Below are positions 5,980 to 13,909 of a stretch of 25,570 bases of DNA, one piece after another (position 1 is the stretch's first letter; each line of letters opens with the position of its first letter). The stretch spans positions 1 through 25,570 of the forward strand of contig CAKRUB010000038.1 of the NCBI GenBank assembly GCA_934402375.1, in the 5' to 3' direction. The notes below the pieces were generated by a model. The model was not told the origin of the DNA and did not search any database. It saw only the letters and a program-made list of their open reading frames with translations. Made by a program: the position numbers and the translations under genes. This stretch comes from an uncultured Acetatifactor sp. Its GTDB lineage: Bacteria; Bacillota; Clostridia; Lachnospirales; Lachnospiraceae.

Positions 5980-6008
5980 ATTCTAGCATATGTGCATAGA
6001 AAGCACAA
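5980..6008 (-). promoter_or_regulatory. Promoter of the ACT-hom-aspartate kinase operon
   Basis: TTGTGC (6003-6008), a 17-base spacer and TAGAAT (5980-5985) with TGC just ahead. The leader before the first ATG is only about 50 bases, too short for a T-box or a typical amino-acid riboswitch. Confidence 0.7.
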
Positions 6009-6046
6009 GGCTTTTTTGTTTATTTTTTGATACCCTTTTTCATGTC

Positions 6047-7090
6047 TTAGAAAATCAGTTTATTTTTACCTGTCTGTTTTCCGAGGTAGAGCTTCTTATC
6101 TGCAACATTAATCCACTCGTCTATGGACTGTGCCTGCATATGGACAGCTACGCCAATCGTTATCGTAATATTGATTTTTTGTCCTTCATAATTGAAATCA
6201 TAGTCCTCCACTACGGCACGGATGCGCTCGAGAATAGAGCAGACCGACTCGGAACTTCCTGTCAGACATTCCTCCGCCTGACCGACCAGTATGAACTCCT
6301 CGCCGCCCCACCGGCACGCCGTCAGTTTTCCGCAGTTGCCCATGATGAGATCAGCCACGCCCTTCAGCACATAGTCACCGCCGTTGTGTCCGTAGGTATC
6401 ATTAATCCCCTTGAAATCATCGATGTCTATGATCGCCAGCCAGTAATTCGACAGATCTTCCTGTCCGTACAGCATCTGCAAATATTCTATTAAATAGTTT
6501 CTGTTCACCAGTCCCGTCAGCCTGTCGTAATTTGCCTGCCGCTCCAGCTCCCCCTGATAAAAGAGCGCCCTGTCGATCAGCAGCCAGAACAGCACCGCAA
6601 TAAACGTAAAGGTAATTGTGGCATTGGCTACAAAGACTCCTGTGGCGGCAAAGTCTTCCAACGTATAGACAGGCTCACGAAGCCGCGAAACAACCAGACA
6701 GCCGAACATTGAAACAGCACAGATCACACTGAGGCAGATCGTGTTCACCCTTTTCAGCTTCGCCCTTGAGACAAAGTAATCCGCATAGAATACCATCCCC
6801 ATACAGCCGTAGAAATAGAGCCAGAGGCCGCTGTCCCAGCCGACACACACTACCGCCAGCATCATATGGACAATGATCTCCACCGTAGTCGAGATAATGT
6901 AAACCCTTGACCTGTCATTTTTGATCGCCACATACAAAACAATATAAGTTGCCACGCTGAAGATGTTCACTGCCGCCATAAGTGTGATATGCGTCAGTAC
7001 AAAAAACAGTAACAGCAGTATATGTGTCATCAAAAGCAGCGTATCCACCAGATACATCGGTCTTCTAAGCTGTTCTCTATTTTTATCCAT
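6047..7090 (-). CDS. Membrane-bound diguanylate cyclase (GGDEF)
   Basis: This 347-residue protein should make the second messenger cyclic di-GMP at the membrane. Residues about 15-175 hold five or six hydrophobic helices, a simple membrane sensor with no recognisable ligand domain. The GGDEF domain follows: DRLTGLVNR at 189-197, metal-binding IDIDDFKGIND at 221-231, and the active loop GGEEF at 262-266, all with the residues expected for activity. No RxxD inhibitory site is present five residues before the loop (the stretch is NCGKLTACRW), so product inhibition may be absent. The gene stands alone with its own promoter. The signal is unknown. Confidence 0.92.
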   Translation of the reverse strand: MDKNREQLRRPMYLVDTLLLMTHILLLLFFVLTHITLMAAVNIFSVATYIVLYVAIKNDRSRVYIISTTVEIIVHMMLAVVCVGWDSGLWLYFYGCMGMVFYADYFVSRAKLKRVNTICLSVICAVSMFGCLVVSRLREPVYTLEDFAATGVFVANATITFTFIAVLFWLLIDRALFYQGELERQANYDRLTGLVNRNYLIEYLQMLYGQEDLSNYWLAIIDIDDFKGINDTYGHNGGDYVLKGVADLIMGNCGKLTACRWGGEEFILVGQAEECLTGSSESVCSILERIRAVVEDYDFNYEGQKINITITIGVAVHMQAQSIDEWINVADKKLYLGKQTGKNKLIF

Positions 7091-7152
7091 CCTGATGTCA
7101 TTCCTCCGTTGTCATGCGATGTCTGATATATCTTATGCGAAAATCTAGGACT

Positions 7153-7181
7153 ATTGTACCATGTTTTTGGCTGATAAACAA
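7153..7181 (-). promoter_or_regulatory. Promoter of the diguanylate cyclase gene
   Basis: TTGTTT (7176-7181), 17 bases, TACAAT (7153-7158), about 60 bases ahead of the ATG. Confidence 0.6.
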
Positions 7182-7220
7182 CCAAAACATGCCCCGACCA
7201 CAAAAGATAGTGCAGACACA

Positions 7221-7264
7221 AAGCTTCGGCTGTATACATAAACCTATGCATACAGCCGAAGCTT
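7221..7264. terminator. Long hairpin after glyA
   Basis: A 19-base inverted repeat (AAGCTTCGGCTGTATACAT against ATGCATACAGCCGAAGCTT) with one mismatch and a 6-base loop, 7 bases past the glyA stop. It is very stable but lacks a clean U run, so it may act as a weak terminator or protect the 3' end of the mRNA. Confidence 0.6.
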
Positions 7265-7271
7265 AAATTCT

Positions 7272-8510
7272 TTAAATCAGAGGATACTTATCCGTCAGTT
7301 CCTGCACGATCGCGCGCGCCTCGGGGATCTTTTCCTCGCCGCCCTTGATGACAAGAGCGATTGCCTCCGCAATCTTATCCATATCTCCGGTGTTCATGCC
7401 TCTCGAGGTCACTGCCGGAGTTCCGAGACGGACGCCGCTGGTGACAAACGGCGACTGAGGATCATTCGGGATGGTATTCTTATTACAGGTAATATGCGCC
7501 GCGTCCAACAGCTTCTCGACTGCCTTGCCGGTCAGTCCAAAGTTCGTCAGGTCAACCAGCATCAGATGGTTGTCGGTTCCTCCCGAAACGATCTTGATGC
7601 CTCTGTCCATCAGTCCCTTGCAGAGTGCCTGCGCGTTATCGATGATTCCCTTCTGGTAAACCTTGAACTCATCGCTGAGCGCCTCCTTGAAGCAGACTGC
7701 CTTCGCCGCGATAACATGCATCAGCGGGCCGCCCTGGATGCCGGGGAAAATTGCCTTGTTGAAATTATACTTTTCATTTACTGCGTTGCTGGAGAGAATC
7801 ATGCCTCCGCGGGGTCCTCGCAGTGTCTTATGGGTCGTCGTGGTTGTGACGTCTGCATAGGGGATGGGGCTCGGATGAAGGCCTGCTGCCACAAGTCCTG
7901 CAATATGCGCCATATCGACCATCAGAACAGCGCCAACTTCATCAGCCACCTCACGGAACTTCTTGAAATCGATTGTCCGGGCATATGCCGATGCACCGGC
8001 AATAATCATCTTCGGCTTTGACTCCAACGCAAGCTCCCGCATCCTGTCATAATCCAGAAAGCCCTCGTCATTGACGCCGTAAGGAACAATATGGAAATAT
8101 TTTCCTGACATATTTACCGGGCTGCCATGTGTCAGGTGTCCACCGTGATCCAGATTCATACCCATGATGGTATCTCCCGGCTTGCAGACCGCAAACTGCA
8201 CTGCCATGTTAGCCTGCGCACCCGAATGAGGCTGTACATTCGCATACTCGCAGCCGAAAAGCTCCTTTGCTCTCTCAATCGCAAGGTTTTCCACCACATC
8301 TACACACTCACAGCCGCCATAGTATCTCTTGCCGGGATAGCCTTCGGCATACTTGTTCGTCAGAGGGCTTCCCATCGCCGCCATAACAGCCTTGCTCACC
8401 CAGTTTTCGGAAGCGATCAGCTCGATATGGCTGTTCTGCCGCTCCTGCTCATCCACGATCGCCTGTGCGATTTCAGGATCTGTTGCCCGTACATCATCCA
8501 AAGAATACAT
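7272..8510 (-). CDS. glyA: Serine hydroxymethyltransferase
   Basis: This PLP enzyme interconverts serine and glycine with tetrahydrofolate and is the main source of one-carbon units. The 412-residue protein shows [11 protein letters not shown] at 29-39, [13 protein letters not shown] at 54-66, [11 protein letters not shown] at 94-104, [13 protein letters not shown] at 198-210, and the PLP lysine K228 in [14 protein letters not shown]. The frame is open 21 codons further, but I place the start at the ATG at 8510, which has GGGAGG seven bases ahead and begins [14 protein letters not shown] as in related enzymes. It is a single gene with its own promoter and a hairpin after the stop. No glycine riboswitch fits in the roughly 45-base leader. 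Confidence 0.97.
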   Translation of the reverse strand: MYSLDDVRATDPEIAQAIVDEQERQNSHIELIASENWVSKAVMAAMGSPLTNKYAEGYPGKRYYGGCECVDVVENLAIERAKELFGCEYANVQPHSGAQANMAVQFAVCKPGDTIMGMNLDHGGHLTHGSPVNMSGKYFHIVPYGVNDEGFLDYDRMRELALESKPKMIIAGASAYARTIDFKKFREVADEVGAVLMVDMAHIAGLVAAGLHPSPIPYADVTTTTTHKTLRGPRGGMILSSNAVNEKYNFNKAIFPGIQGGPLMHVIAAKAVCFKEALSDEFKVYQKGIIDNAQALCKGLMDRGIKIVSGGTDNHLMLVDLTNFGLTGKAVEKLLDAAHITCNKNTIPNDPQSPFVTSGVRLGTPAVTSRGMNTGDMDKIAEAIALVIKGGEEKIPEARAIVQELTDKYPLI

Positions 8511-8559
8511 TTCCAATCCTCCCTTTTCACACTGTACTGTATTAAAATATATCCGTTTG

Positions 8560-8587
8560 ATTATAGCATACAAAATGCCGCTTGAAA
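8560..8587 (-). promoter_or_regulatory. Promoter of glyA
   Basis: TATAAT (8560-8565) with a TGC extension; a weak -35 TTTCAA (8582-8587) lies 16 bases upstream. It overlaps the region of the divergent lipid-kinase promoter. Confidence 0.65.
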
Positions 8588-8608
8588 ATAGAAATTATCA
8601 TGATTTTA

Positions 8609-8637
8609 TTTACGGATTTTAAAACTGTTGCTACAAT
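8609..8637 (+). promoter_or_regulatory. Promoter of the lipid kinase gene
   Basis: TTTACG (8609-8614), 17 bases, TACAAT (8632-8637), about 37 bases before the ATG; divergent from glyA. Confidence 0.5.
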
Positions 8638-8674
8638 AGAAGTATCTATTCAGACGAAAGAGAAGGTATTTTTC

Positions 8675-9604
8675 ATGTATCATATCATTATTAATCCGGC
8701 ATCACGCTCCGGTAAGGGTCTTAAAATATGGAAGAGCCAGATTGAACCGGCTCTTCTCAGGGATAATGTGCCTTATCGCTCCTATTTCTCCGAACGCGCC
8801 GGCGATGTTGCCCGGATCGCGGCAGAAATCACAGCCCGCGCCTCAGAGACGTCGGTTCTTCTTATTATATTGGGTGGGGACGGAACCGTGAACGAGGCAC
8901 TGCATGGCATCAGCGACACGTCGAAGCTGACGCTCGGCTATATTCCGACTGGCTCCAGCAATGACCTTGCAAGAGACTTAAAAATTCCGACGGATCCGAC
9001 AGCCGCACTGGATCTGATCCTGCACTCCGGGAAGGCTGCCCCCATGGATCTCGGCACAGTGACCTATGCAGACGGTCAGAAACGGCGCTTTGCCGTCAGC
9101 TGCGGCGTCGGCTACGATGCCGCCGTATGCGAAGAGGCACTGCATTCCGGCATCAAAAAGGTATTGAACCGGATTGGGCTCGGCAAGCTCACCTATCTGG
9201 GCATTGCCCTGAAACAACTCATTGCCGCAAGAGAGATTTCCGGGAAGCTGTTCCTCGACGATAAGCCTCCCATCGAGATCGGCAATATGCTTTTCACCGC
9301 CTGTATGCTCCACCGCTATGAAGGCGGCGGCTTCATGTTCTGCCCAAACGCCGATGCCACGGATGGCATTCTGGACCTCTGCGCCGTGGGCGACATCTCA
9401 AAGCCCGGAATCCTGCGCGCCCTTCCGACAGCGTTCAAGGGGAAGCATTACCGCTTCAAGGGGATCACCCCTTACCGCGCGAAAAAGGTGACGATCGAGC
9501 TGTCCTCTCCTCTCTGGCTGCACACCGACGGTGAAGTGACAAGAACGGCTGACCGCTTCACTGTAACGTGCGAACAGTCGGCACTCCGCATCATCCGCCC
9601 CTGA
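8675..9604 (+). CDS. Diacylglycerol kinase-family lipid kinase
   Basis: This 309-residue ATP-dependent lipid kinase belongs to the DagK/YegS/BmrU family. It begins MYHIIINPASRSGKG, carries the nucleotide-binding GGDGTVNEAL at 67-76 and PTGSSNDLAR at 91-100, and ends with the usual beta-rich half with the HTDGE motif. Such enzymes phosphorylate diacylglycerol or related lipids at the inner face of the membrane, often to recycle diacylglycerol into phosphatidic acid. A TTG 31 codons upstream keeps the frame open, but the ATG at 8675 has AGAAGG eight bases ahead and matches the family N-terminus. The next gene is a PAP2-type phosphatase, the opposite reaction class, which hints at a shared lipid context. 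Confidence 0.92.
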   Translation: MYHIIINPASRSGKGLKIWKSQIEPALLRDNVPYRSYFSERAGDVARIAAEITARASETSVLLIILGGDGTVNEALHGISDTSKLTLGYIPTGSSNDLARDLKIPTDPTAALDLILHSGKAAPMDLGTVTYADGQKRRFAVSCGVGYDAAVCEEALHSGIKKVLNRIGLGKLTYLGIALKQLIAAREISGKLFLDDKPPIEIGNMLFTACMLHRYEGGGFMFCPNADATDGILDLCAVGDISKPGILRALPTAFKGKHYRFKGITPYRAKKVTIELSSPLWLHTDGEVTRTADRFTVTCEQSALRIIRP

Positions 9605-9654
9605 CCTCAAACCTAAAGGTTTTCTTAAGAATTGCATAAAAAGCCAAAAAAGCA

Positions 9655-9682
9655 TTGCAATTTAATTTTTTGACGCTATACT
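9655..9682 (+). promoter_or_regulatory. Promoter of the PAP2 gene
   Basis: TTGCAA (9655-9660), 16 bases, TATACT (9677-9682), about 42 bases before the ATG. Confidence 0.55.
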
Positions 9683-9724
9683 AAGGTTGTTAAAAAGAGA
9701 GAGCCAAGGGAGAGATGAGTTACA

Positions 9725-10417
9725 ATGTCCACACGAATTAAAAATTTCTATTATAAATATAAACACGCCATACCGGTTCTGCTTTATATGGTTATCTATC
9801 TGGTATGGTTTGCATGGCTGGAAAAAACAAATGTAAAGAATTATCAGATCATCCACGTCAGTCTGGACGACTACATACCCTTCTGCGAGGTATTCGTAGT
9901 TCCCTACCTGCTGTGGTTCGTCTATGTGTCCGGCGTAGTAGTTTATCTGTTCTTTAAGAACAAGCAGGATTATTACAAGGCGTGTACTTTCCTTTGCACT
10001 GGTATGACCGTATTCCTTCTTGTTTCCACATTCTGGCCGAACGGACACCATTTACGTCTCGCCACGATGCCGCGCGACAACTGCTTCACTTATCTCGTCT
10101 CCCTTCTCTGGAAGACAGATACGCCGACGAACCTCTGGCCGAGCATCCATGTATTTAACTCCATGGGTGCGCACTTCGCTGTTATGCGCAGCCAGAATAT
10201 CGCTTCCCTGAAGCACGGGAAAATGATAAGGATTGCATCCGGCATCCTTGCTGTATCCATCATTCTCTCCACAATGTTCATCAAGCAGCATTCCGTGTTC
10301 GACGTTGCCACAGGAATTCTCATGGGAACTGTCATGTATGCCCTTGTGTATCACAAGGAATGGCTTGTGGTCGGCAAGCCTGCCAACAAACATAAGAGAA
10401 CGCCGCAGGCGGATTAA
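9725..10417 (+). CDS. PAP2-family membrane phosphatase
   Basis: This 230-residue integral membrane protein has five or six hydrophobic segments (for example about 16-31, 54-77, 88-102, 169-184 and 193-208). Two PAP2 active-site motifs are present: PSIHVFNS at 139-146 and KQHSVFDV at 187-194, which carries the nucleophilic histidine. The spacing and the form of the motifs resemble the PAP2-like/inositolphosphotransferase subgroup more than classic PgpB. The likely role is removing phosphate from a lipid such as phosphatidate or an isoprenoid phosphate at the outer face of the membrane. It follows the lipid kinase gene, has its own promoter, and ends at a strong terminator. The substrate is not certain. 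Confidence 0.88.
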   Translation: MSTRIKNFYYKYKHAIPVLLYMVIYLVWFAWLEKTNVKNYQIIHVSLDDYIPFCEVFVVPYLLWFVYVSGVVVYLFFKNKQDYYKACTFLCTGMTVFLLVSTFWPNGHHLRLATMPRDNCFTYLVSLLWKTDTPTNLWPSIHVFNSMGAHFAVMRSQNIASLKHGKMIRIASGILAVSIILSTMFIKQHSVFDVATGILMGTVMYALVYHKEWLVVGKPANKHKRTPQAD

Positions 10418-10433
10418 TTACAAAACGCACATT

Positions 10434-10465
10434 AAAACAGGGAGCAAATCTTTGCCCCCTGTTTT
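10434..10465. terminator. Bidirectional terminator between PAP2 and glycosyltransferase genes
   Basis: AAAACAGGG and GCAAA pair with TTTGC and CCCTGTTTT, with U runs in both directions; it closes two convergent genes. Confidence 0.88.
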
Positions 10466-10480
10466 TTGCTGTCCTTATAA

Positions 10481-11509
10481 TCAGTTAAATTTGAATATTT
10501 TCTGTGCAATCTTATAGCCTTCCACAGAAATGATGCGTCCGCCCTTTCCGGGAAGATTCATGACTTCTCCCATCAGCCCCGTGCGCAGCCAGCGATAGAC
10601 CTTCTTATCCTTCTGCTTGATATATTCCCAGAGTTCCGCCTTCTTCGCAAGATTTTCCTCTGTGCCGGAGCGTATCATCAGGATCGAAGAAACCGTCGTG
10701 ATGATCTCCAGATAATTCTTCATGTACTGGTATAATCTCCGATTCTTCGCGATCTCTGTTCTTCTCTCGGAGAGATAGTCCACCATGATTTTATTGACCT
10801 TGATCTGCTGGTCAATGCGTGAAATCATGATCTCCTCATTGACGGACTGATCCGTCCTGCCGATGTAATACCGGTAGAAATTCACATCCAGATAATAAAT
10901 GTTCTTCACGAACGGCAACGGCTCAAACACATACAGATTATCTACATAAAAGGTGTGCTCCGGCAGTCTGAGTCCGCATTCCCTGAGCAGCTTTGTCCGG
11001 AAGATCACGGAATGCATCAGGATATAATGTCCTTTCTTGAAGTGCTTGCAGTCGCTCCATGTAAACAGGGTGTTCAAGGGGAGTGTTCCGCGGTACTGAA
11101 TGACCTTCTTCTTTTTCTCGCCCTCCTTCTCATAGACATAATTACATACAAGCATGTCCAGTGTGCTGGGACCTCCCGTAAGGTTTTTCAGCGTCTCCAG
11201 CACCCGCAGATAGGCATCCTTCTTTACCCAGTCATCGCTGTCCACGACCTTGAAGTAAAGTCCGCTGGCATTATCGATTCCGGCATTGACAGCGGAGCCA
11301 TGTCCTCCGTTCGCCTTGTGAACCGCCTTGACGATGCCCGGATACTTTGCCTCATATTCATCCGCGATCTCCGCAGTCCTGTCCCGGGTCGAGCCGTCAT
11401 CCACAATAATGATCTCGACATCATCCCCTCCCACAAGAAGAGAGTCGATACATTTGCTCATATATGCCTCTGAGTTATAACACGGCACCGCTATTGACAA
11501 TAGTTTCAT
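10481..11509 (-). CDS. Family 2 glycosyltransferase
   Basis: This 342-residue GT-A enzyme transfers a sugar from a nucleotide-sugar donor, probably in cell-surface glycan synthesis. The GT2 domain starts at residue 1 with IAVPCYNSEAY (6-16), then IIIVDDGSTRDRT (33-45), GGHGSAVNAGI (68-78) and the metal-binding VVDSDDW (88-94). The C-terminal third (after about 200) is charged and helical; no clear membrane helix is seen. Its ATG overlaps the mutY stop codon as ATGA, so it is translated from the same mRNA although the two functions look unrelated. Acceptor unknown. Confidence 0.92.
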   Translation of the reverse strand: MKLLSIAVPCYNSEAYMSKCIDSLLVGGDDVEIIIVDDGSTRDRTAEIADEYEAKYPGIVKAVHKANGGHGSAVNAGIDNASGLYFKVVDSDDWVKKDAYLRVLETLKNLTGGPSTLDMLVCNYVYEKEGEKKKKVIQYRGTLPLNTLFTWSDCKHFKKGHYILMHSVIFRTKLLRECGLRLPEHTFYVDNLYVFEPLPFVKNIYYLDVNFYRYYIGRTDQSVNEEIMISRIDQQIKVNKIMVDYLSERRTEIAKNRRLYQYMKNYLEIITTVSSILMIRSGTEENLAKKAELWEYIKQKDKKVYRWLRTGLMGEVMNLPGKGGRIISVEGYKIAQKIFKFN

Positions 11510-12621
11510 TTATTTTCCTCCTGATATTTTCCCTTTCCAAGTCTGATGCTCAATGCCGCAGTGTAGGCAGCAAACGCAGATGGAATAGGATATTTTTCTT
11601 CTGTCTCCGCCGGTTCGACGAAAATCCACTCCCGGCTGGCATCTCCGGGCGCTCCGTGCGACAATTCATCCACGCGGATCATATACCCCTTCATATGCCA
11701 TTCCTTGTGAGAAAAGATGTGCTTTGCATCCCCGAGCGGATTAATACGCAGCACATGAATGCCGTTTTCCGCCAGAAACGCCGTAATCTCATCCGCCGTG
11801 CGGTACCCCTCGAGCATCGGAAATTCATACATTCCCGCCAGCAGCCCCTTCGTCGGACGCTTGTGGATTGCCGCCCTGTTCTCATCCCGGAGAACAAGAA
11901 TCGTCTTCTCCTCAATACTCCTCGGCTTTTTCACAGCCTTTCTCGGGAAATCCGTCTCCACACCGTCCTCATGCGCCAGACAGACGCCTGACAGCGGGCA
12001 CTCCCCACAGTGAGGTGCACCGTTCGGAATACAGACGCAGGCGCCGATTTCCATCATCGCCTGATTAAAGTCCCCCGGACGGTCTCTCGGAATGATCTCC
12101 AGAAGATCTTCCTCGACAGCTGTTTTCACCTTCTGCTCCGTAATCAGTCTCTCATCCTTTCGGACTCTCGAAATCACCCGCAGCACATTGCCGTCCACCG
12201 CAGGGCGCGGAACACCGAACGCAATCGAAGCGATTGCCCCCGCCGTATAGCTTCCGATCCCCTTGAGCTTTAAAAGCTCTTCGTATTCTCCCGGCATCTC
12301 ACCGGCGTACTCATTCTGAATCTGTATCGCCGCTTTCTGAAGATTTCTCACCCGGTTATAATAGCCCAGCCCCTCCCAGAGCTTTAACAGCTGCTCTTCC
12401 TCTGCCTCCGCCAGCGAGCAGATGTCCGGCAGCGCCGTCATAAACCGGTCGTAGTATGGCTTCACAGCCTCCACCCGGGTCTGCTGCAGCATAATTTCCG
12501 ATACCCAGACATGATAGGGTGTCGGCTCCTCTCTCCATGGAAGAATTCTTCTGCTCCTATCATACCATTCCAGCAACGGTTTGGGAATGGCTGTGAGCCT
12601 TAAGGTTTCCTTAACATTCAT
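11506..12621 (-). CDS. mutY: A/G-specific adenine glycosylase
   Basis: It removes adenine mispaired with 8-oxoguanine, the first step of that base excision repair. The 371-residue protein has the catalytic Glu42 in VWVSEIMLQQTRVE, the helix-hairpin-helix LKGIGSYTAGAI at 119-130, and catalytic Asp143 in AVDGNVLRV. The 4Fe-4S ligands are C197, C205, C208 and C214, so the first spacing is seven residues rather than the six of E. coli. From about 230 a NUDIX-like domain for 8-oxoguanine recognition follows. The length is normal. The ATG at 12621 has AAGGAAA upstream. It is the first gene of a two-gene operon with the glycosyltransferase. Confidence 0.96.
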   Translation of the reverse strand: MNVKETLRLTAIPKPLLEWYDRSRRILPWREEPTPYHVWVSEIMLQQTRVEAVKPYYDRFMTALPDICSLAEAEEEQLLKLWEGLGYYNRVRNLQKAAIQIQNEYAGEMPGEYEELLKLKGIGSYTAGAIASIAFGVPRPAVDGNVLRVISRVRKDERLITEQKVKTAVEEDLLEIIPRDRPGDFNQAMMEIGACVCIPNGAPHCGECPLSGVCLAHEDGVETDFPRKAVKKPRSIEEKTILVLRDENRAAIHKRPTKGLLAGMYEFPMLEGYRTADEITAFLAENGIHVLRINPLGDAKHIFSHKEWHMKGYMIRVDELSHGAPGDASREWIFVEPAETEEKYPIPSAFAAYTAALSIRLGKGKYQEENK

Positions 12622-12741
12622 AAAACAATTTCCTTATATTTGCTAAAGTATTGTCAAACACCATTAGTTCCCTGAGGTATTTTACCATGCCATGCCCGGA
12701 TATGCATATACCATTTTTCGGCAGAGAGGCTTTCTATCCGA

Positions 12742-12803
12742 ACATTTTTGTCTATGAAATGCACATTTTGTCCATGGATTTCTGTTCCGGCCTTCCGTAT
12801 AAT
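12742..12803 (+). promoter_or_regulatory. Promoter of the aldo/keto reductase with tandem upstream repeat
   Basis: A TATAAT -10 box lies at 12798-12803, 35 bases before the ATG, without a good -35 box. In place of one, ACATTTTTGTCTATGAA (12742-12758) and ACATTTTGTCCATGGA (12763-12778) form a direct repeat with a 21-base period, two helical turns. This suggests an activator-dependent promoter. Confidence 0.5.
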
Positions 12804-12837
12804 AAAGCTATCACACAAACCGAAAGGAGTTTTATCC

Positions 12838-13824
12838 ATGTATCAGGCTAATGAACATCGCTACGAAACCATGAAATATCTGCGCTGCGGTAAAAGCGGT
12901 CTCCTTCTGCCGCGCGTATCGCTGGGACTGTGGCACAACTTCGGCTCCGTCGACTGCTACGAAAACATGCGCGAGATCTTATTCGAGGCATTCGATTCCG
13001 GGATTACCCACTTTGATCTGGCGAACAACTACGGGCCGAGCTACGGTTCCGCCGAAGAGAATTTCGGAAGAATTCTCGCCGCCGACCTGCGCCCTTACCG
13101 TGACGAAATGATTATTTCCACAAAGGCTGGCTATGATATGTGGCCGGGGCCTTACGGAAACTGGGGCTCCCGCAAATACCTTATGGCAAGCCTCGACCAG
13201 AGCCTCCGCCGCATGGGACTGGACTATGTTGACATTTTCTATCACCACCGCCCCGACCCGGACACTCCTTTGGAGGAGACGATGAATGCGCTGTCCGATA
13301 TTGTCAGACAGGGAAAGGCGCTCTATGTCGGACTTTCCAACTACCGCTCCGACCAGCTCCGCGAGGCAGCCGCCATTCTCCGTGAAAACAAGACTCCGCT
13401 GCTCATCACACAGCCCCGCTATAACATGTTTGACCGCTGGGTGGAAAACGACGGGCTTTTAGACACCGCTGCCGAATGCGGATGCGGCGTGATCTGCTTT
13501 AGTCCTCTCGCACAGGGACTGCTGACAAACCGCTATCTGAACGGCATTCCGGCTGACAGCCGCGCCGCCCGCAACCACTTCCTGAAAGCGGAAAATATCA
13601 CGGAAGAAAAGCTGCTGAAGATTCATAGGCTTCAAGAAATTGCTGAGGGACGAAACCAGAGTCTCGCACAGCTCGCTCTCTCGTGGGTGCTTCGTGAGAA
13701 CAAAGTGACAAGCGTGCTCATTGGTGCAAGCCGGAAATCCCAGATTGACGACAATGTACAGATCTTAAGGCACTTGGAATTCACCACAGATGAATTAAAT
13801 GCCATTGAAAAAGTCCTGAACTGA
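12838..13824 (+). CDS. Aldo/keto reductase, YghZ-like
   Basis: This 328-residue NADPH-dependent oxidoreductase has a TIM-barrel fold. The catalytic tetrad is visible: D60 and Y65 in FDLANNYGPSYGSAEENFG, K96 in ISTKAGY, and a histidine of the HH pair at 136-137 in DIFYHHRPDPDTPLEE. The NADP-binding C-terminus shows SVLIGASRKSQIDDNV. The NNYGPSYGSAE loop is typical of the YghZ/L-glyceraldehyde-3-phosphate reductase branch, which also acts on methylglyoxal. The frame is open 30 codons further, but the ATG at 12838 has AAAGGAG well placed. It is a single gene, divergent from mutY. The exact substrate is inferred only. Confidence 0.92.
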   Translation: MYQANEHRYETMKYLRCGKSGLLLPRVSLGLWHNFGSVDCYENMREILFEAFDSGITHFDLANNYGPSYGSAEENFGRILAADLRPYRDEMIISTKAGYDMWPGPYGNWGSRKYLMASLDQSLRRMGLDYVDIFYHHRPDPDTPLEETMNALSDIVRQGKALYVGLSNYRSDQLREAAAILRENKTPLLITQPRYNMFDRWVENDGLLDTAAECGCGVICFSPLAQGLLTNRYLNGIPADSRAARNHFLKAENITEEKLLKIHRLQEIAEGRNQSLAQLALSWVLRENKVTSVLIGASRKSQIDDNVQILRHLEFTTDELNAIEKVLN

Positions 13825-13828
13825 TAAA

Positions 13829-13869
13829 AGCTCCCACTTACCCCTCCCTAGGATGGGCAAATGGGAGCT
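13829..13869. terminator. Bidirectional terminator between the reductase and GH43 genes
   Basis: AGCTCCCA and TGGGAGCT arms (with further inner pairing) lie between two convergent genes, with a short U run on the minus strand. Confidence 0.75.
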
Positions 13870-13909
13870 CTTCTTGATTTACGGAGACAGTTTTCCGCTT
13901 CCCTCTCTC

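Noticed and set aside
5923..6046. T-box or amino-acid riboswitch ahead of the hom operon
   Set aside because: The promoter leaves a leader of only about 50 bases and no T-box sequence is present.
8511..8560. Glycine riboswitch ahead of glyA
   Set aside because: The leader is about 45 bases and lacks the conserved glycine aptamer pattern.
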